Below, piece after piece: positions 1-4,648 of a stretch of 5,893 nucleotides of DNA. Within the stretch, counting starts at the first letter, position 1, and each line of letters opens with the position of its first letter. Source of the DNA: Chlamydiota bacterium (GTDB taxonomy: Bacteria > Chlamydiota > Chlamydiia > Chlamydiales > Rhabdochlamydiaceae). A program made the translations under genes and the position numbers. The notes beneath the pieces were generated by a model that had not been told where the DNA came from, did not search any database, and worked only from the letters and a program-made list of their open reading frames with translations. The DNA is taken from positions 1-5,893 of the forward strand of contig JAAKFB010000116.1 of assembly GCA_011065235.1 (NCBI GenBank), in the 5' to 3' direction.

Positions 1-5
1 TTTTG

Positions 6-100
6 GGCGCGAGCGAGCGGAAAAGATACAAGATTCTTGAGGAAGGGAAGGTGTAAATGCACCTTTCCGACGAGAGAAGCAAAGTAGATTTTTCGCGCAG
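6..100 (+). repeat. Dispersed structured repeat, copy 1
   Basis: This segment aligns end to end with 5800-5892 in the same orientation. By hand count identity is about 80% with a single 2-nt length difference. The conserved blocks are AGATACAAG, TTCTTGAGGAAGG, CGACGAGAGAAGC and AAGTAGAT. The centre is a hairpin: GGGAAGGTG pairs with CACCTTTCC around a 6-nt loop, including one G-U type pair. Copy 2 keeps the stem with a changed base pair and a 4-nt loop. The 2-nt loop difference breaks any shared reading frame, so a structured RNA or DNA element fits better than a coding repeat. It begins right after the stop of the BPL_N remnant when read on the minus strand. I do not know its family. Confidence 0.75.
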
Positions 101-352
101 CTAGCCCATAGAAGGGATAGGGGCAAGTTGAATTAAAGAATGGCAATACTCAAAGTGAACGCCTGACAATAGCGCTTTCCCCTTCCCGACTGCACACTCA
201 ATGATCGCAGGATACTTTCCCCCTTCGTCATAAGTACCCAAAATGGACACATTAGCTTTGACCTTCGCATCCACAAAATAGCCTCCTCCATTGTAAAAAA
301 CGTAAAGAGGCTTCTTATTTTCACGATAAACCCTGGCTATTCTCGCTCCACT
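101..352 (-). pseudogene. C-terminal remnant of BPL_N gene
   Basis: This holds 83 codons downstream of the insertion, starting at SGARIARVYREN. It carries NGGGYF, the AIIECAVGKGKALLSG strand and GVHFEYCHSL before the TAG. The frame stays open upstream into the element as far as a TTG at 385 (MAAKVIQRRSLSG), but no ribosome binding site precedes that TTG. Independent translation is therefore unlikely. It is best read as the detached 3' part of the gene ending at the same stop. Confidence 0.75.
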
Positions 353-354
353 TA

Positions 355-520
355 GAGACCTTCTCTGAATTACTTTCGCCGCCAAGAGCCAAGATTTTTT
401 TCCTAGGAGAATGCTCTGGAAAGCGGAGCAAACTCAAATTGAGTTTGTGAAGCTTGAAGAGCTTCTCATAGGAAAAAAGATGGCTCTTATTGGCGGTGGA
501 ATGAATTCAGAGAAGGTCTC
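355..520. mobile_element. 166-bp palindromic MITE in BPL_N gene
   Basis: The ends are a perfect 17-bp inverted repeat: GAGACCTTCTCTGAATT at 355-371 and its complement at 504-520. The element folds back over nearly its whole length, with matched blocks CCGCC, AAGAGCCA, TTTTTTCCTA, GAGAA and GCTCT. A 19-bp palindrome is centred at 438, AAACTC paired with GAGTTT. It is flanked on the plus strand by TTA at 352-354 and TTA at 521-523, a 3-bp target duplication. Deleting the element plus one TTA repairs the host gene exactly, which shows it is an insertion. No transposase is encoded. The GAG-starting ends and a TNA-type 3-bp duplication would suit an IS5-family (IS1031-like) transposase acting in trans. 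That family assignment is inference. Confidence 0.9.
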
Positions 521-908
521 TTAAAGAGGCTGGATCAAAAGGGGCTAAAATAGGCCCCCGCACAATGCCCGGAAAAAATTGCAATTCCCGCTCTTGGTTC
601 ACTTCTTGAGAAGTATTTAAAGCAAATTCGACCCTTTCCCCTGCGTAATAAGCCCCTGCGCAAATGCCGATGTACACTCCCCCATTTTCCACATAGACTC
701 GGATCTTTAAATTCCCCTGTCCTCTCAAACGCTTCATATAGGGAATATCGGCCCCGCCTGGAATAATCAAAGCGGCTGCATCTCTCTCCCAATTTTTGTG
801 AATCAGGTCCTTGGCGGAGACATGCTCGACCTCTCCAAAGGTCAGGGCCGTTTGCCTGAGCCCCTCCAAGGAAACCCCCTCATCGCAATAAATGAGCACC
901 TTTTTCAA
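507..908 (-). CDS. N-terminal fragment of BPL_N protein (truncated in MITE)
   Basis: This is the still-open upstream part of the split gene, about 133 codons from TTG 908. It keeps the Rossmann-like start KKVLIYCDEG, the PGGAD motif and the GICAGAY nucleophile elbow. After DPASL it runs into the inserted element, adds four foreign residues (RDLL) and stops at TGA 509-507. It lacks the C-terminal third with the NGGGYF and GVHFEY motifs. Translation coupled to the overlapping CHY gene could still make this polypeptide, but a stable or active product is doubtful. Confidence 0.5.
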   Translation of the reverse strand: MKKVLIYCDEGVSLEGLRQTALTFGEVEHVSAKDLIHKNWERDAAALIIPGGADIPYMKRLRGQGNLKIRVYVENGGVYIGICAGAYYAGERVEFALNTSQEVNQERELQFFPGIVRGPILAPFDPASLRDLL

Positions 909-1179
909 AATACAAGTCCCAATGGTTGCGGCAGCCCGGATTAAATTTTGCCTTGCAAAAAGGGCAACAAAACTCACAAGCCAGATATTGATCGATTGTC
1001 ATAGCACTCTCACACGCCCTGCAGAGCACCGCTTTCTCTTTAAACTCAGAGACAGGCCATGGCTCTGCAGGATGATCAGTGATCTCTAGGTGGCATTTGT
1101 AACAGGGGAAAAAATCCCCGCAGCAAAAAAACCGAATCGATACAACATCTAGACTAGAGTTATAATGTCTGCATTCCAT
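880..1179 (-). CDS. CHY zinc-finger protein
   Basis: This is a 99-aa protein matching the CHY zinc-finger pattern over its whole length: C3-R-H5-Y, LDVVSIRF, CC at 19-20, C26-x2-C29-H30, DH at 35-36, C53-x2-C56, CP-x-C at 72-75 and FNPGC-x2-H at 79-86, ending LYFE. These Cys and His residues would bind several zinc ions. Stand-alone bacterial members are about 100 aa and have no established function. Eukaryotic relatives include the ubiquitin ligase RCHY1 and yeast Hot13. It starts at ATG 1179 inside the end of the preceding gene (20-nt overlap), with a weak AGGGAA upstream. Its end overlaps the BPL_N start by 29 nt, so translation is probably coupled in one operon. Family assignment is strong. 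The cellular role is unknown. Confidence 0.9.
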   Translation of the reverse strand: MECRHYNSSLDVVSIRFFCCGDFFPCYKCHLEITDHPAEPWPVSEFKEKAVLCRACESAMTIDQYLACEFCCPFCKAKFNPGCRNHWDLYFEKGAHLLR

Positions 1180-1459
1180 CGATTCCCTTTATAAAAATGG
1201 CCTCAAAAATCCTTTCTGGCTTGATGTGCCTTTGCAAATATGCATCATCTGCAACGATTTGTTTTTCTTCAGTCAATAATTCAATATTTTTAGGCCCTCC
1301 ATGCACCTTCCCCCTTACAGAAGAATTTTCAAGAAAGCATTTCCAAAAAAAATCAAAAATTTCTTGTTTCAGTTGACTCAGAGTTGTCTCTTCTGTAACC
1401 GCATGATACGTACTCATTTCCATTTTCATAACCAAAGGATATTTAACCATTATTTGCAT
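1160..1459 (-). CDS. Small protein with ubiquitin-like pattern (hypothetical)
   Basis: I do not recognise a named family. From ATG 1459 the 99-aa product begins MQIMVKYP, close to ubiquitin's MQIFVKTL. It then has a hydrophobic beta-like stretch, VTEETTLSQLKQEI where ubiquitin has its first helix (SDTIENVKAKI), and an insertion of about 15-20 residues. Next come IELLTEEKQIVADDAYLQRH and IKPERIFEAIFI where ubiquitin has LIFAGKQLEDGRTLSDYNI and the last strand. The tail is KGIDGMQTL, with no terminal Gly-Gly. A beta-grasp fold is my inference from this by-eye alignment. I prefer ATG 1459 because GGAGGAG lies 9 nt upstream. ATG 1477 adds six residues but has no binding site. It overlaps the CHY gene by 20 nt. 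The region is clearly AT-richer than bioY. Confidence 0.72.
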   Translation of the reverse strand: MQIMVKYPLVMKMEMSTYHAVTEETTLSQLKQEIFDFFWKCFLENSSVRGKVHGGPKNIELLTEEKQIVADDAYLQRHIKPERIFEAIFIKGIDGMQTL

Positions 1460-1463
1460 TTTT

Positions 1464-1847
1464 TCAAGCTCCTCCATAGCAAGTATTATTTATAATCTTA
1501 TATGGATCAAAGGTGTTCGCTTTTACATATTCAGGGGTTTTTCGATACACGAGAGTAACAAGCTCCCACTTGAGTTCCTGCTTTCCTACTTCGGGAAATT
1601 TTGCGCTAAATTTATTCCAAATTTCCTCAACTAGCTCATCAACTTTCCCAGTTAGCTTATCTACTCCAGTAGGTCGCCGTACAGAAATAGTTTTCGAAGC
1701 TTGCTCAACCACCTGATCTGTTGACAAACGATTTTCATCCGGAATTTCAGACTTAAATGGATCCGGATCTATCCCTTCTTCTAGCGCGCCAAACCCATGT
1801 ATAGCCATAAAAGGATCTGTAACAGTATATTCCTCTACAATTTTCAT
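1464..1847 (-). CDS. Hypothetical protein, 127 aa
   Basis: This is an unrecognised soluble, acidic protein. It has no signal peptide or membrane segment and a single cysteine near the end (NNTCYGGA). The N-terminal ~50 residues are rich in Asp, Glu, Pro and Gly and look poorly structured. The middle and C-terminal part (VDKLTGKVDELVEEIWNKF, LKWELVTLVYRK) looks helical then strand-like. Its ATG overlaps the bioY stop as ATGA, and AAAGGAG lies six A residues upstream, so it is clearly translated with bioY. It ends 4 nt before the preferred start of the next gene. The coding strand is AT-richer than bioY, which suggests that it and the next gene were added to a biotin operon. I offer no function. 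Confidence 0.8.
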   Translation of the reverse strand: MKIVEEYTVTDPFMAIHGFGALEEGIDPDPFKSEIPDENRLSTDQVVEQASKTISVRRPTGVDKLTGKVDELVEEIWNKFSAKFPEVGKQELKWELVTLVYRKTPEYVKANTFDPYKIINNTCYGGA

Positions 1848-2368
1848 TTTTTTCTCCTTTCGTTTGAAGTTATGGAAAAGACCAACAATGCTTTGATGGC
1901 CTCGATGGTGATAAAGGGATAAAACCCAAATAAAAAACTATTTTTCGCCCCGATAAACGGAATCAGCCAGAATGTACCCATGGCAAGTTGCCCACAGGCA
2001 ATTCCCATTGCAAGCGGCATACGTCTTTTAGTTCTCTCGAAAAGCCAGCCAAAACCATACGCTTGCAGAGGATATGCAATTAAATATCCACCAGTTGGCC
2101 CCAATAGGCAATGCAAGCCTCCTGCTCCCCCAGCAAATACGGGACACCCGGCGCATCCTTCCAGCAAATAAAGCAGAGCTGCGAAAAATCCCGCTCTTTT
2201 CCCAAGAGTGGCCCCTACGAGCATGACTCCAAAAGTCTGTCCTGTAAATGGAACGTAATAAAGAGGGATGCTGATTTGGGCGCAAAGCCCAATAAAGCAA
2301 GAAGCCAACACAACCTGAACCAGGGGCCAATGGGCTGGAATGCTTCGTTTTGCGATGATTGAATTCAT
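1844..2368 (-). CDS. bioY: Biotin ECF transporter S component BioY
   Basis: BioY is the membrane substrate-binding subunit that captures biotin. It works with the EcfA/A' ATPases and EcfT, or alone in some bacteria. This 174-aa protein is nearly all hydrophobic, with about six membrane segments, and carries the family signature: PFTGQTFGVMLVGATLGKRAGF, then LLYLLEG, PVFAGGAGG, and LLGPTGGYLIAYP. The length is close to the usual 180-200 aa. It starts at ATG 2368 behind AAAGGAG with a 6-nt spacer. It is the first gene of the minus-strand operon, and its stop overlaps the next start as ATGA. No ecfA or ecfT genes are in the window. Biotin uptake suggests the organism takes biotin from its environment or host, but biosynthesis genes could lie elsewhere. 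Confidence 0.95.
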   Translation of the reverse strand: MNSIIAKRSIPAHWPLVQVVLASCFIGLCAQISIPLYYVPFTGQTFGVMLVGATLGKRAGFFAALLYLLEGCAGCPVFAGGAGGLHCLLGPTGGYLIAYPLQAYGFGWLFERTKRRMPLAMGIACGQLAMGTFWLIPFIGAKNSFLFGFYPFITIEAIKALLVFSITSNERRKK

Positions 2369-2408
2369 GTGTCATCTCCTTTGCCCAAAATCTTCTCATT
2401 CTCATGGA

Positions 2409-2437
2409 TTTATATCCATCTGACACCCCCACAAAAT
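2409..2437 (-). promoter_or_regulatory. Candidate bioY promoter
   Basis: On the minus strand TATAAA (2414-2409) is a good -10 box, with a weak -35 ATTTTG at 2437-2432 across a 17-bp spacer. The -10 sits inside a 16-bp inverted repeat at 2404-2419, ATGGAT and ATCCAT around four bases, which could be a repressor site. The start point would give a leader of about 35 nt before ATG 2368. Confidence 0.4.
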
Positions 2438-2448
2438 TAAACTCTATT
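2420..2448 (+). promoter_or_regulatory. Candidate promoter of the winged-helix gene
   Basis: CTGACA (2420-2425) matches five of six -35 bases. TCTATT (2443-2448) is a modest -10 after a 17-bp spacer. It overlaps the bioY promoter on the other strand, so the two genes may compete or share control. Confidence 0.3.
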
Positions 2449-2466
2449 TAGGTTTACAAATTAAAC
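2432..2466. promoter_or_regulatory. Candidate operator with BirA-like half-site and repeated AAATTAAAC
   Basis: AAATTAAAC occurs at 2434-2442 and again at 2458-2466, a 24-bp period. Between them is GGTTTACAA at 2451-2459, identical to the right half of the known BirA operator (TTGTAAACC, spacer, GGTTTACAA). The expected partner half at 14-16 bp is missing. GTTTA 2452-2456 also pairs with TAAAC 2462-2466. Its position between bioY and a DNA-binding protein gene makes a regulatory role plausible. Whether BirA or the neighbouring protein binds it cannot be told from here. Confidence 0.35.
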
Positions 2467-2518
2467 ATCACCTGAGAAAATAATGCTTAAATTCAAACCT
2501 AAAAAGAGGTTGTTTTTT

Positions 2519-3310
2519 ATGCTCAAGGGTTTCTTCAGCAATCGAAATATCGAGAGAATTCTCTTATTTTTGTTCGTCAATGAGCGGTGCTATGGCACGC
2601 AGCTTCAGACTCTTTTAGGGGTTCCTCTAACCCCTCTCCAAAAAGCGTTGAGCCATCTAGAAAAGCATAGGGTCTTGTCGAGTCACTATGAGGGAAAAGC
2701 GCGTATTTATCAGTTCAATCCCTCTTATCCCCTTCGATGGGAACTCGAATCCTTGTTGAAAAAAGCCTATACCCATCTCCCCTCTCAGGAGAAAAAACGC
2801 TATTGTTTCGTCCATAAACAAAAGTTCATTCCTTCAGAAAAAGGAAGGAGTCGTAGAAAAGAGCTCACAGCCTTTTGGGAAAAGCTCCTCAAAACGCGTA
2901 AACTCTCTTTGGTCACCAAATCACGCCTTGGGAATGAAAAAATCACGAAAACGGGCAGAGCCGAGGTGACGGTTTCTTTAGTTGCCCCTTCGGTCCTGAT
3001 CTTTCACGAAAAGGGCTATTGGCTTGTGGATGAGCATCCCGACACCAGCTTTAGCGGATCATTCCGTTGGTCTTTAGACTTAAAAACCTCTCTCATTACG
3101 CTAGAACACTTACGCCATGGCGCCAGTCGCCCTGTATTTCTATTCAATCTCACGCCAATTCAAGCCAATAAGCTCGAATCGGTCGACGCTCATCTCTGCG
3201 GCGAAGATACGTATTTAGGAAGTGTAATATGGAGTAACGACCAAATCGCCTTTCACTGGCGCATCATCGGCCCGCAAAAGAATGACGAATTGATTTACCA
3301 TTATTCCTAA
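2519..3310 (+). CDS. Winged-helix DNA-binding protein with C-terminal DUF6314-like domain
   Basis: This is a 263-aa two-part protein. Residues ~1-85 form an ArsR-like winged helix: MLKGFFSNRNIERILLFLFV, then GTQLQTLLGVPLTPLQKALSHLE as the recognition region and KARIYQFNPSYPLRWELESLL as the wing and tail. That layout is common in small bacterial wHTH proteins whose start matches ATG 2519. From about residue 115 the sequence resembles DUF6314: FWEKL, GRAEVTV, LIFHEKGYW, FSGSFRWSLD, HLCGEDTYLGSVIW, WRIIGPQKNDELIYHY. The function of that domain is unknown. AAGAGG precedes ATG 2519 by 9 nt. ATG 2483 would add 12 residues but has only a weak site. The gene is divergent from bioY across a short control region and could regulate it. 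It converges on the next gene with only 6 bp between stops. Confidence 0.85.
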   Translation: MLKGFFSNRNIERILLFLFVNERCYGTQLQTLLGVPLTPLQKALSHLEKHRVLSSHYEGKARIYQFNPSYPLRWELESLLKKAYTHLPSQEKKRYCFVHKQKFIPSEKGRSRRKELTAFWEKLLKTRKLSLVTKSRLGNEKITKTGRAEVTVSLVAPSVLIFHEKGYWLVDEHPDTSFSGSFRWSLDLKTSLITLEHLRHGASRPVFLFNLTPIQANKLESVDAHLCGEDTYLGSVIWSNDQIAFHWRIIGPQKNDELIYHYS

Positions 3311-3316
3311 GAGGTG

Positions 3317-3739
3317 TTAGCGGCCACGGTGCTTTTCTTTTTTCTTCTCTTGTTTCAGTAAAAATTGTTTCTCTTTGCGGGCTTCTTTTTCAGCTTTATT
3401 GGTCCGTTTTTTCTCTTTTTTGTTCTTTTCGAGTTCTTCTCGCATGTAGTCTTGGGCTTGGCTCGAGGGCTTTGTCGTTTTTTTGATTCTTTCCATCTCT
3501 CGGCGAGCTTCTCTTTGTGCCCGTTTGGGATTCCTCCGCTTAATCACAAGTTTGAACTCTTGAGGAGCTCCAAATTTCAACTCTTGATAGTGATTGAGGA
3601 CAAATTCATGAACTTCTGCATCTGAGGGCTCAGCTCCAAAAATGTTGCGGGCAATAGAATACCCTTTCTTATCCATCCTCTCGAAAGTACCGACCCAGTA
3701 GGGACCATCTAGAAAAATTGTCACTTTAATTATAATCAT
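3317..3739 (-). CDS. YjdF/DUF2992-like protein
   Basis: This 140-aa protein resembles the YjdF (DUF2992) family: IIIKVTIFLDGPYWVGTFERMDKKGYSIARNIFGAEPSDAEVHEFV, followed by FKLVIKRRNPKRAQREARREM. The C-terminal half is almost entirely Lys, Arg and Glu, including long KKEKK-type runs and a basic end (KHRGR), probably helical and nucleic-acid binding. In Firmicutes yjdF genes are controlled by a riboswitch sensing azaaromatic compounds. No such leader is present here, as the gene lies inside an operon. The start ATG 3739 overlaps the upstream stop as ATGA. ATG 3760 adds seven residues without family match. There is no own Shine-Dalgarno, so translation is likely coupled. Biochemical role unknown. 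Confidence 0.8.
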   Translation of the reverse strand: MIIIKVTIFLDGPYWVGTFERMDKKGYSIARNIFGAEPSDAEVHEFVLNHYQELKFGAPQEFKLVIKRRNPKRAQREARREMERIKKTTKPSSQAQDYMREELEKNKKEKKRTNKAEKEARKEKQFLLKQEKKKEKHRGR

Positions 3740-4203
3740 GAAGAATTGCGTTTTTTCCACAATTTATACACCTCGATTCCTTGAGGATCGGGATGATGAC
3801 ACATCGGCATTTTTCTGTCTTGCCAAGGTTTACCGATTTCTTCATAAAAATTTAAAAGAGTGAAATACTTCCGGTCATCCACATAGTGAGACGCATAGTC
3901 ATCCCGCGTTGTGATGAATGTGACGCGATCCGGACTGCAGTAATACATCGCAGCCAGGCACATTGGACAAGGATGGGCCAAGATAAAGAACTCACACCCG
4001 GTAAAATGTTCCGATTGTAAGATCTGAGACACTTTGCGAATCGCAAGCATTTCTGCATGAGCCGTGGGGTCATGGGTCTGAGCGACCTGATTGGCAGCCT
4101 CGGCCAAAATTTTTCCATCTTTGGCAATCACGCAAGCAAAAGGACGCCCTCCCTCTTCTACATTTTCCTTGGCTAGTTCAATTGTGCGCTTAATAAAATC
4201 CAT
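3736..4203 (-). CDS. Guanine-deaminase-like nucleoside/base deaminase
   Basis: This is a 155-aa zinc hydrolase of the cytidine/deoxycytidylate-deaminase fold. Zinc ligands are His49 (with Glu51 as proton shuttle in HAE) and Cys79/Cys82 in PCPMC. The C-terminal part (HYVDDRKYF, FYEEIGKPWQDRKMPM) resembles GuaD, which converts guanine to xanthine and ammonia, and the length equals the ~156 aa of B. subtilis GuaD. A different amino-purine or cytosine substrate is possible. ATG 4203 is chosen because AGGAAA lies 9 nt upstream and the GuaD-like sequence begins there (MDFIKRTIEL). It starts 1 nt after the stop of the upstream membrane-protein gene. The longer frame from 4257 would overlap that gene by 53 nt. 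It is the middle gene of a three-gene operon. Confidence 0.9.
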   Translation of the reverse strand: MDFIKRTIELAKENVEEGGRPFACVIAKDGKILAEAANQVAQTHDPTAHAEMLAIRKVSQILQSEHFTGCEFFILAHPCPMCLAAMYYCSPDRVTFITTRDDYASHYVDDRKYFTLLNFYEEIGKPWQDRKMPMCHHPDPQGIEVYKLWKKRNSS

Positions 4204-4204
4204 G

Positions 4205-4486
4205 CTACCGTTTCCTTTTGCGACCAAAAAATAGCACCACACATCCCACAGCGACAAGAACCATTCCTCCCGTGAATAGCAGCTTTACAGGCTCCCGATA
4301 GCGATCTACTTTGCTATGCAGCTCCCCTTTGATGACATCTTTTACCGGACTATCGGGAATGATGCGGGTTTTTCTTTCGATGTCTCCCCGGGCTTCTCGG
4401 ATTTGCTCTTTTCCGTAGTTCCCATAGAGAATCAATCCAATTCCCGCTAAGAGAATCACAAGGCCGATGATTTGCTTTCCATTCAT
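4205..4486 (-). CDS. Small two-helix membrane protein, DUF3185-like
   Basis: This 93-aa protein has two membrane helices, residues ~5-23 (IIGLVILLAGIGLILYGNY) and ~69-87 (LLFTGGMVLVAVGCVVLFFG). A charged loop of about 45 residues joins them, and the end is basic (GRKRKR). The opening MNGKQIIGLVILLAGI resembles DUF3185 proteins, small membrane proteins of unknown role. ATG 4486 follows AAAGGAGATC with a 7-nt spacer, a strong site. It is first in an operon with the deaminase (1-nt gap) and YjdF-like gene. The positive-inside rule suggests both the C-terminal end and the short basic N terminus face the cytoplasm, with the loop outside. No functional link to the deaminase can be read from the sequence. 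Confidence 0.85.
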   Translation of the reverse strand: MNGKQIIGLVILLAGIGLILYGNYGKEQIREARGDIERKTRIIPDSPVKDVIKGELHSKVDRYREPVKLLFTGGMVLVAVGCVVLFFGRKRKR

Positions 4487-4506
4487 ATTGGATCTCCTTT
4501 TCCTCC

Positions 4507-4535
4507 TTCATACAAAAAGAGGCCATTCAGATCAA
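4507..4535 (-). promoter_or_regulatory. Candidate promoter of the DUF3185/deaminase/YjdF operon
   Basis: On the minus strand TTGATC (4535-4530) and TATGAA (4512-4507) are spaced by 17 bp. They lie just upstream of the GGAG ribosome site of the first gene, giving a short leader of roughly 15-20 nt. Each box matches four of six consensus bases. Confidence 0.4.
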
Positions 4536-4551
4536 GATTTCTATAAGTGCC

Positions 4552-4571
4552 TAATAATTAGCTTATTATTA
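4552..4571. repeat. AT-rich inverted repeat
   Basis: TAATAAT and ATTATTA form a perfect 7-bp inverted repeat around six bases, between the two divergent promoters. It may be an AT-rich promoter upstream element or a protein site. There is no further support. Confidence 0.4.
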
Positions 4572-4582
4572 AAAATGGACTC

Positions 4583-4612
4583 GACTATTCCGCAGCGGTT
4601 TGCGGAATAGTC
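4583..4612. promoter_or_regulatory. Palindromic operator unit 1 of the DUF4143 ATPase gene
   Basis: A perfect 12-bp inverted repeat: GACTATTCCGCA at 4583-4594 and TGCGGAATAGTC at 4601-4612, separated by six bases. A degenerate second unit follows 2 bp later, so the centres are 32 bp apart, about three helical turns. It sits immediately upstream of the -35 box of the ATPase promoter. There is no T-tract after it, so it is an operator-type site and not a terminator. Confidence 0.75.
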
Positions 4613-4640
4613 TTGACTTTTCCGCAAACCAATGCAAAAT
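4613..4640 (+). promoter_or_regulatory. Candidate leaderless promoter of the DUF4143 ATPase gene
   Basis: TTGACT (4613-4618, five of six -35 bases) and CAAAAT (4635-4640, four of six -10 bases) are separated by 16 bp. Transcription would start about 7 bp after the -10, at or within a base or two of ATG 4649. No Shine-Dalgarno precedes that ATG, which fits a leaderless mRNA. Confidence 0.45.
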
Positions 4641-4644
4641 AGTC
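4615..4644. promoter_or_regulatory. Palindromic operator unit 2 of the DUF4143 ATPase gene
   Basis: This is a second 30-bp unit with the same plan as 4583-4612. The left arm GACTTTTCCGCA matches unit 1 at 11 of 12 bases and the right arm TGCAAAATAGTC at 10 of 12. Its own arms pair at 9 of 12. It covers the spacer and -10 box of the candidate promoter and ends 4 bp before the ATG. A protein bound here would block transcription. Confidence 0.65.
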
Positions 4645-4648
4645 AGAT

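Larger units (their letters stand above)
101..908 (-). pseudogene. BPL_N-domain (biotin-protein-ligase N-terminal-like) gene split by a MITE
   Basis: The two halves of one gene flank a 166-bp insertion at 355-520. Removing the insertion and one TTA gives an uninterrupted frame of 212 codons from TTG 908 to the TAG at 103-101, joined as ...DPASL/SGARIARVYREN. The intact protein would be a class-I glutamine-amidotransferase-like BPL_N protein. It starts KKVLIYCDEGVS, has IIPGGADIPY, the nucleophile elbow GICAGAY, GPILAPF, YVFYNGGGYF and a C-terminal GKGKALLSGVHFEY, where the His would be the second catalytic-type residue. The family is linked to biotin by homology to the N-terminal part of eukaryotic biotin ligase, but its reaction is not established. 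It is the last gene of the bioY operon and overlaps the CHY gene by 29 nt. No Shine-Dalgarno is visible at TTG 908. GTG 977 is an alternative start but adds residues with no family match. The insertion separates the Cys elbow from the His region, so function is probably lost. Confidence 0.88.

Noticed and set aside
42..70. Repeat hairpin as an intrinsic terminator for the bioY operon
   Set aside because: The stem is adequate, but no proper T-run follows on the minus strand, and the same hairpin in copy 2 also lacks one.
6..100. The end repeat as a short coding repeat
   Set aside because: The reverse strand of copy 2 is open, but the 2-nt loop difference shifts the frame in copy 1, so no protein is conserved between copies.
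101..385. Independent 94-aa gene starting at TTG 385
   Set aside because: The start lies inside the MITE, has no ribosome site, and the protein is only the tail of a split BPL_N gene.
2028..2432. 134-aa minus-strand frame over bioY
   Set aside because: It is a shadow of bioY in another frame, with no family features and no plausible start signal.
3365..3625. 86-aa plus-strand hydrophobic frame
   Set aside because: Its Phe-rich sequence is the reverse-strand image of the Lys/Glu-rich YjdF-like gene.
3736..4257. Longer start of the deaminase at 4257
   Set aside because: It would overlap the upstream gene by 53 nt and add residues with no family match, while ATG 4203 has AGGAAA upstream.
4583..4644. 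Tandem palindromes as a CRISPR array or transcription terminator
   Set aside because: Only two units 2 bp apart with no spacer-length segments, no T-tract, and a promoter lies between them.
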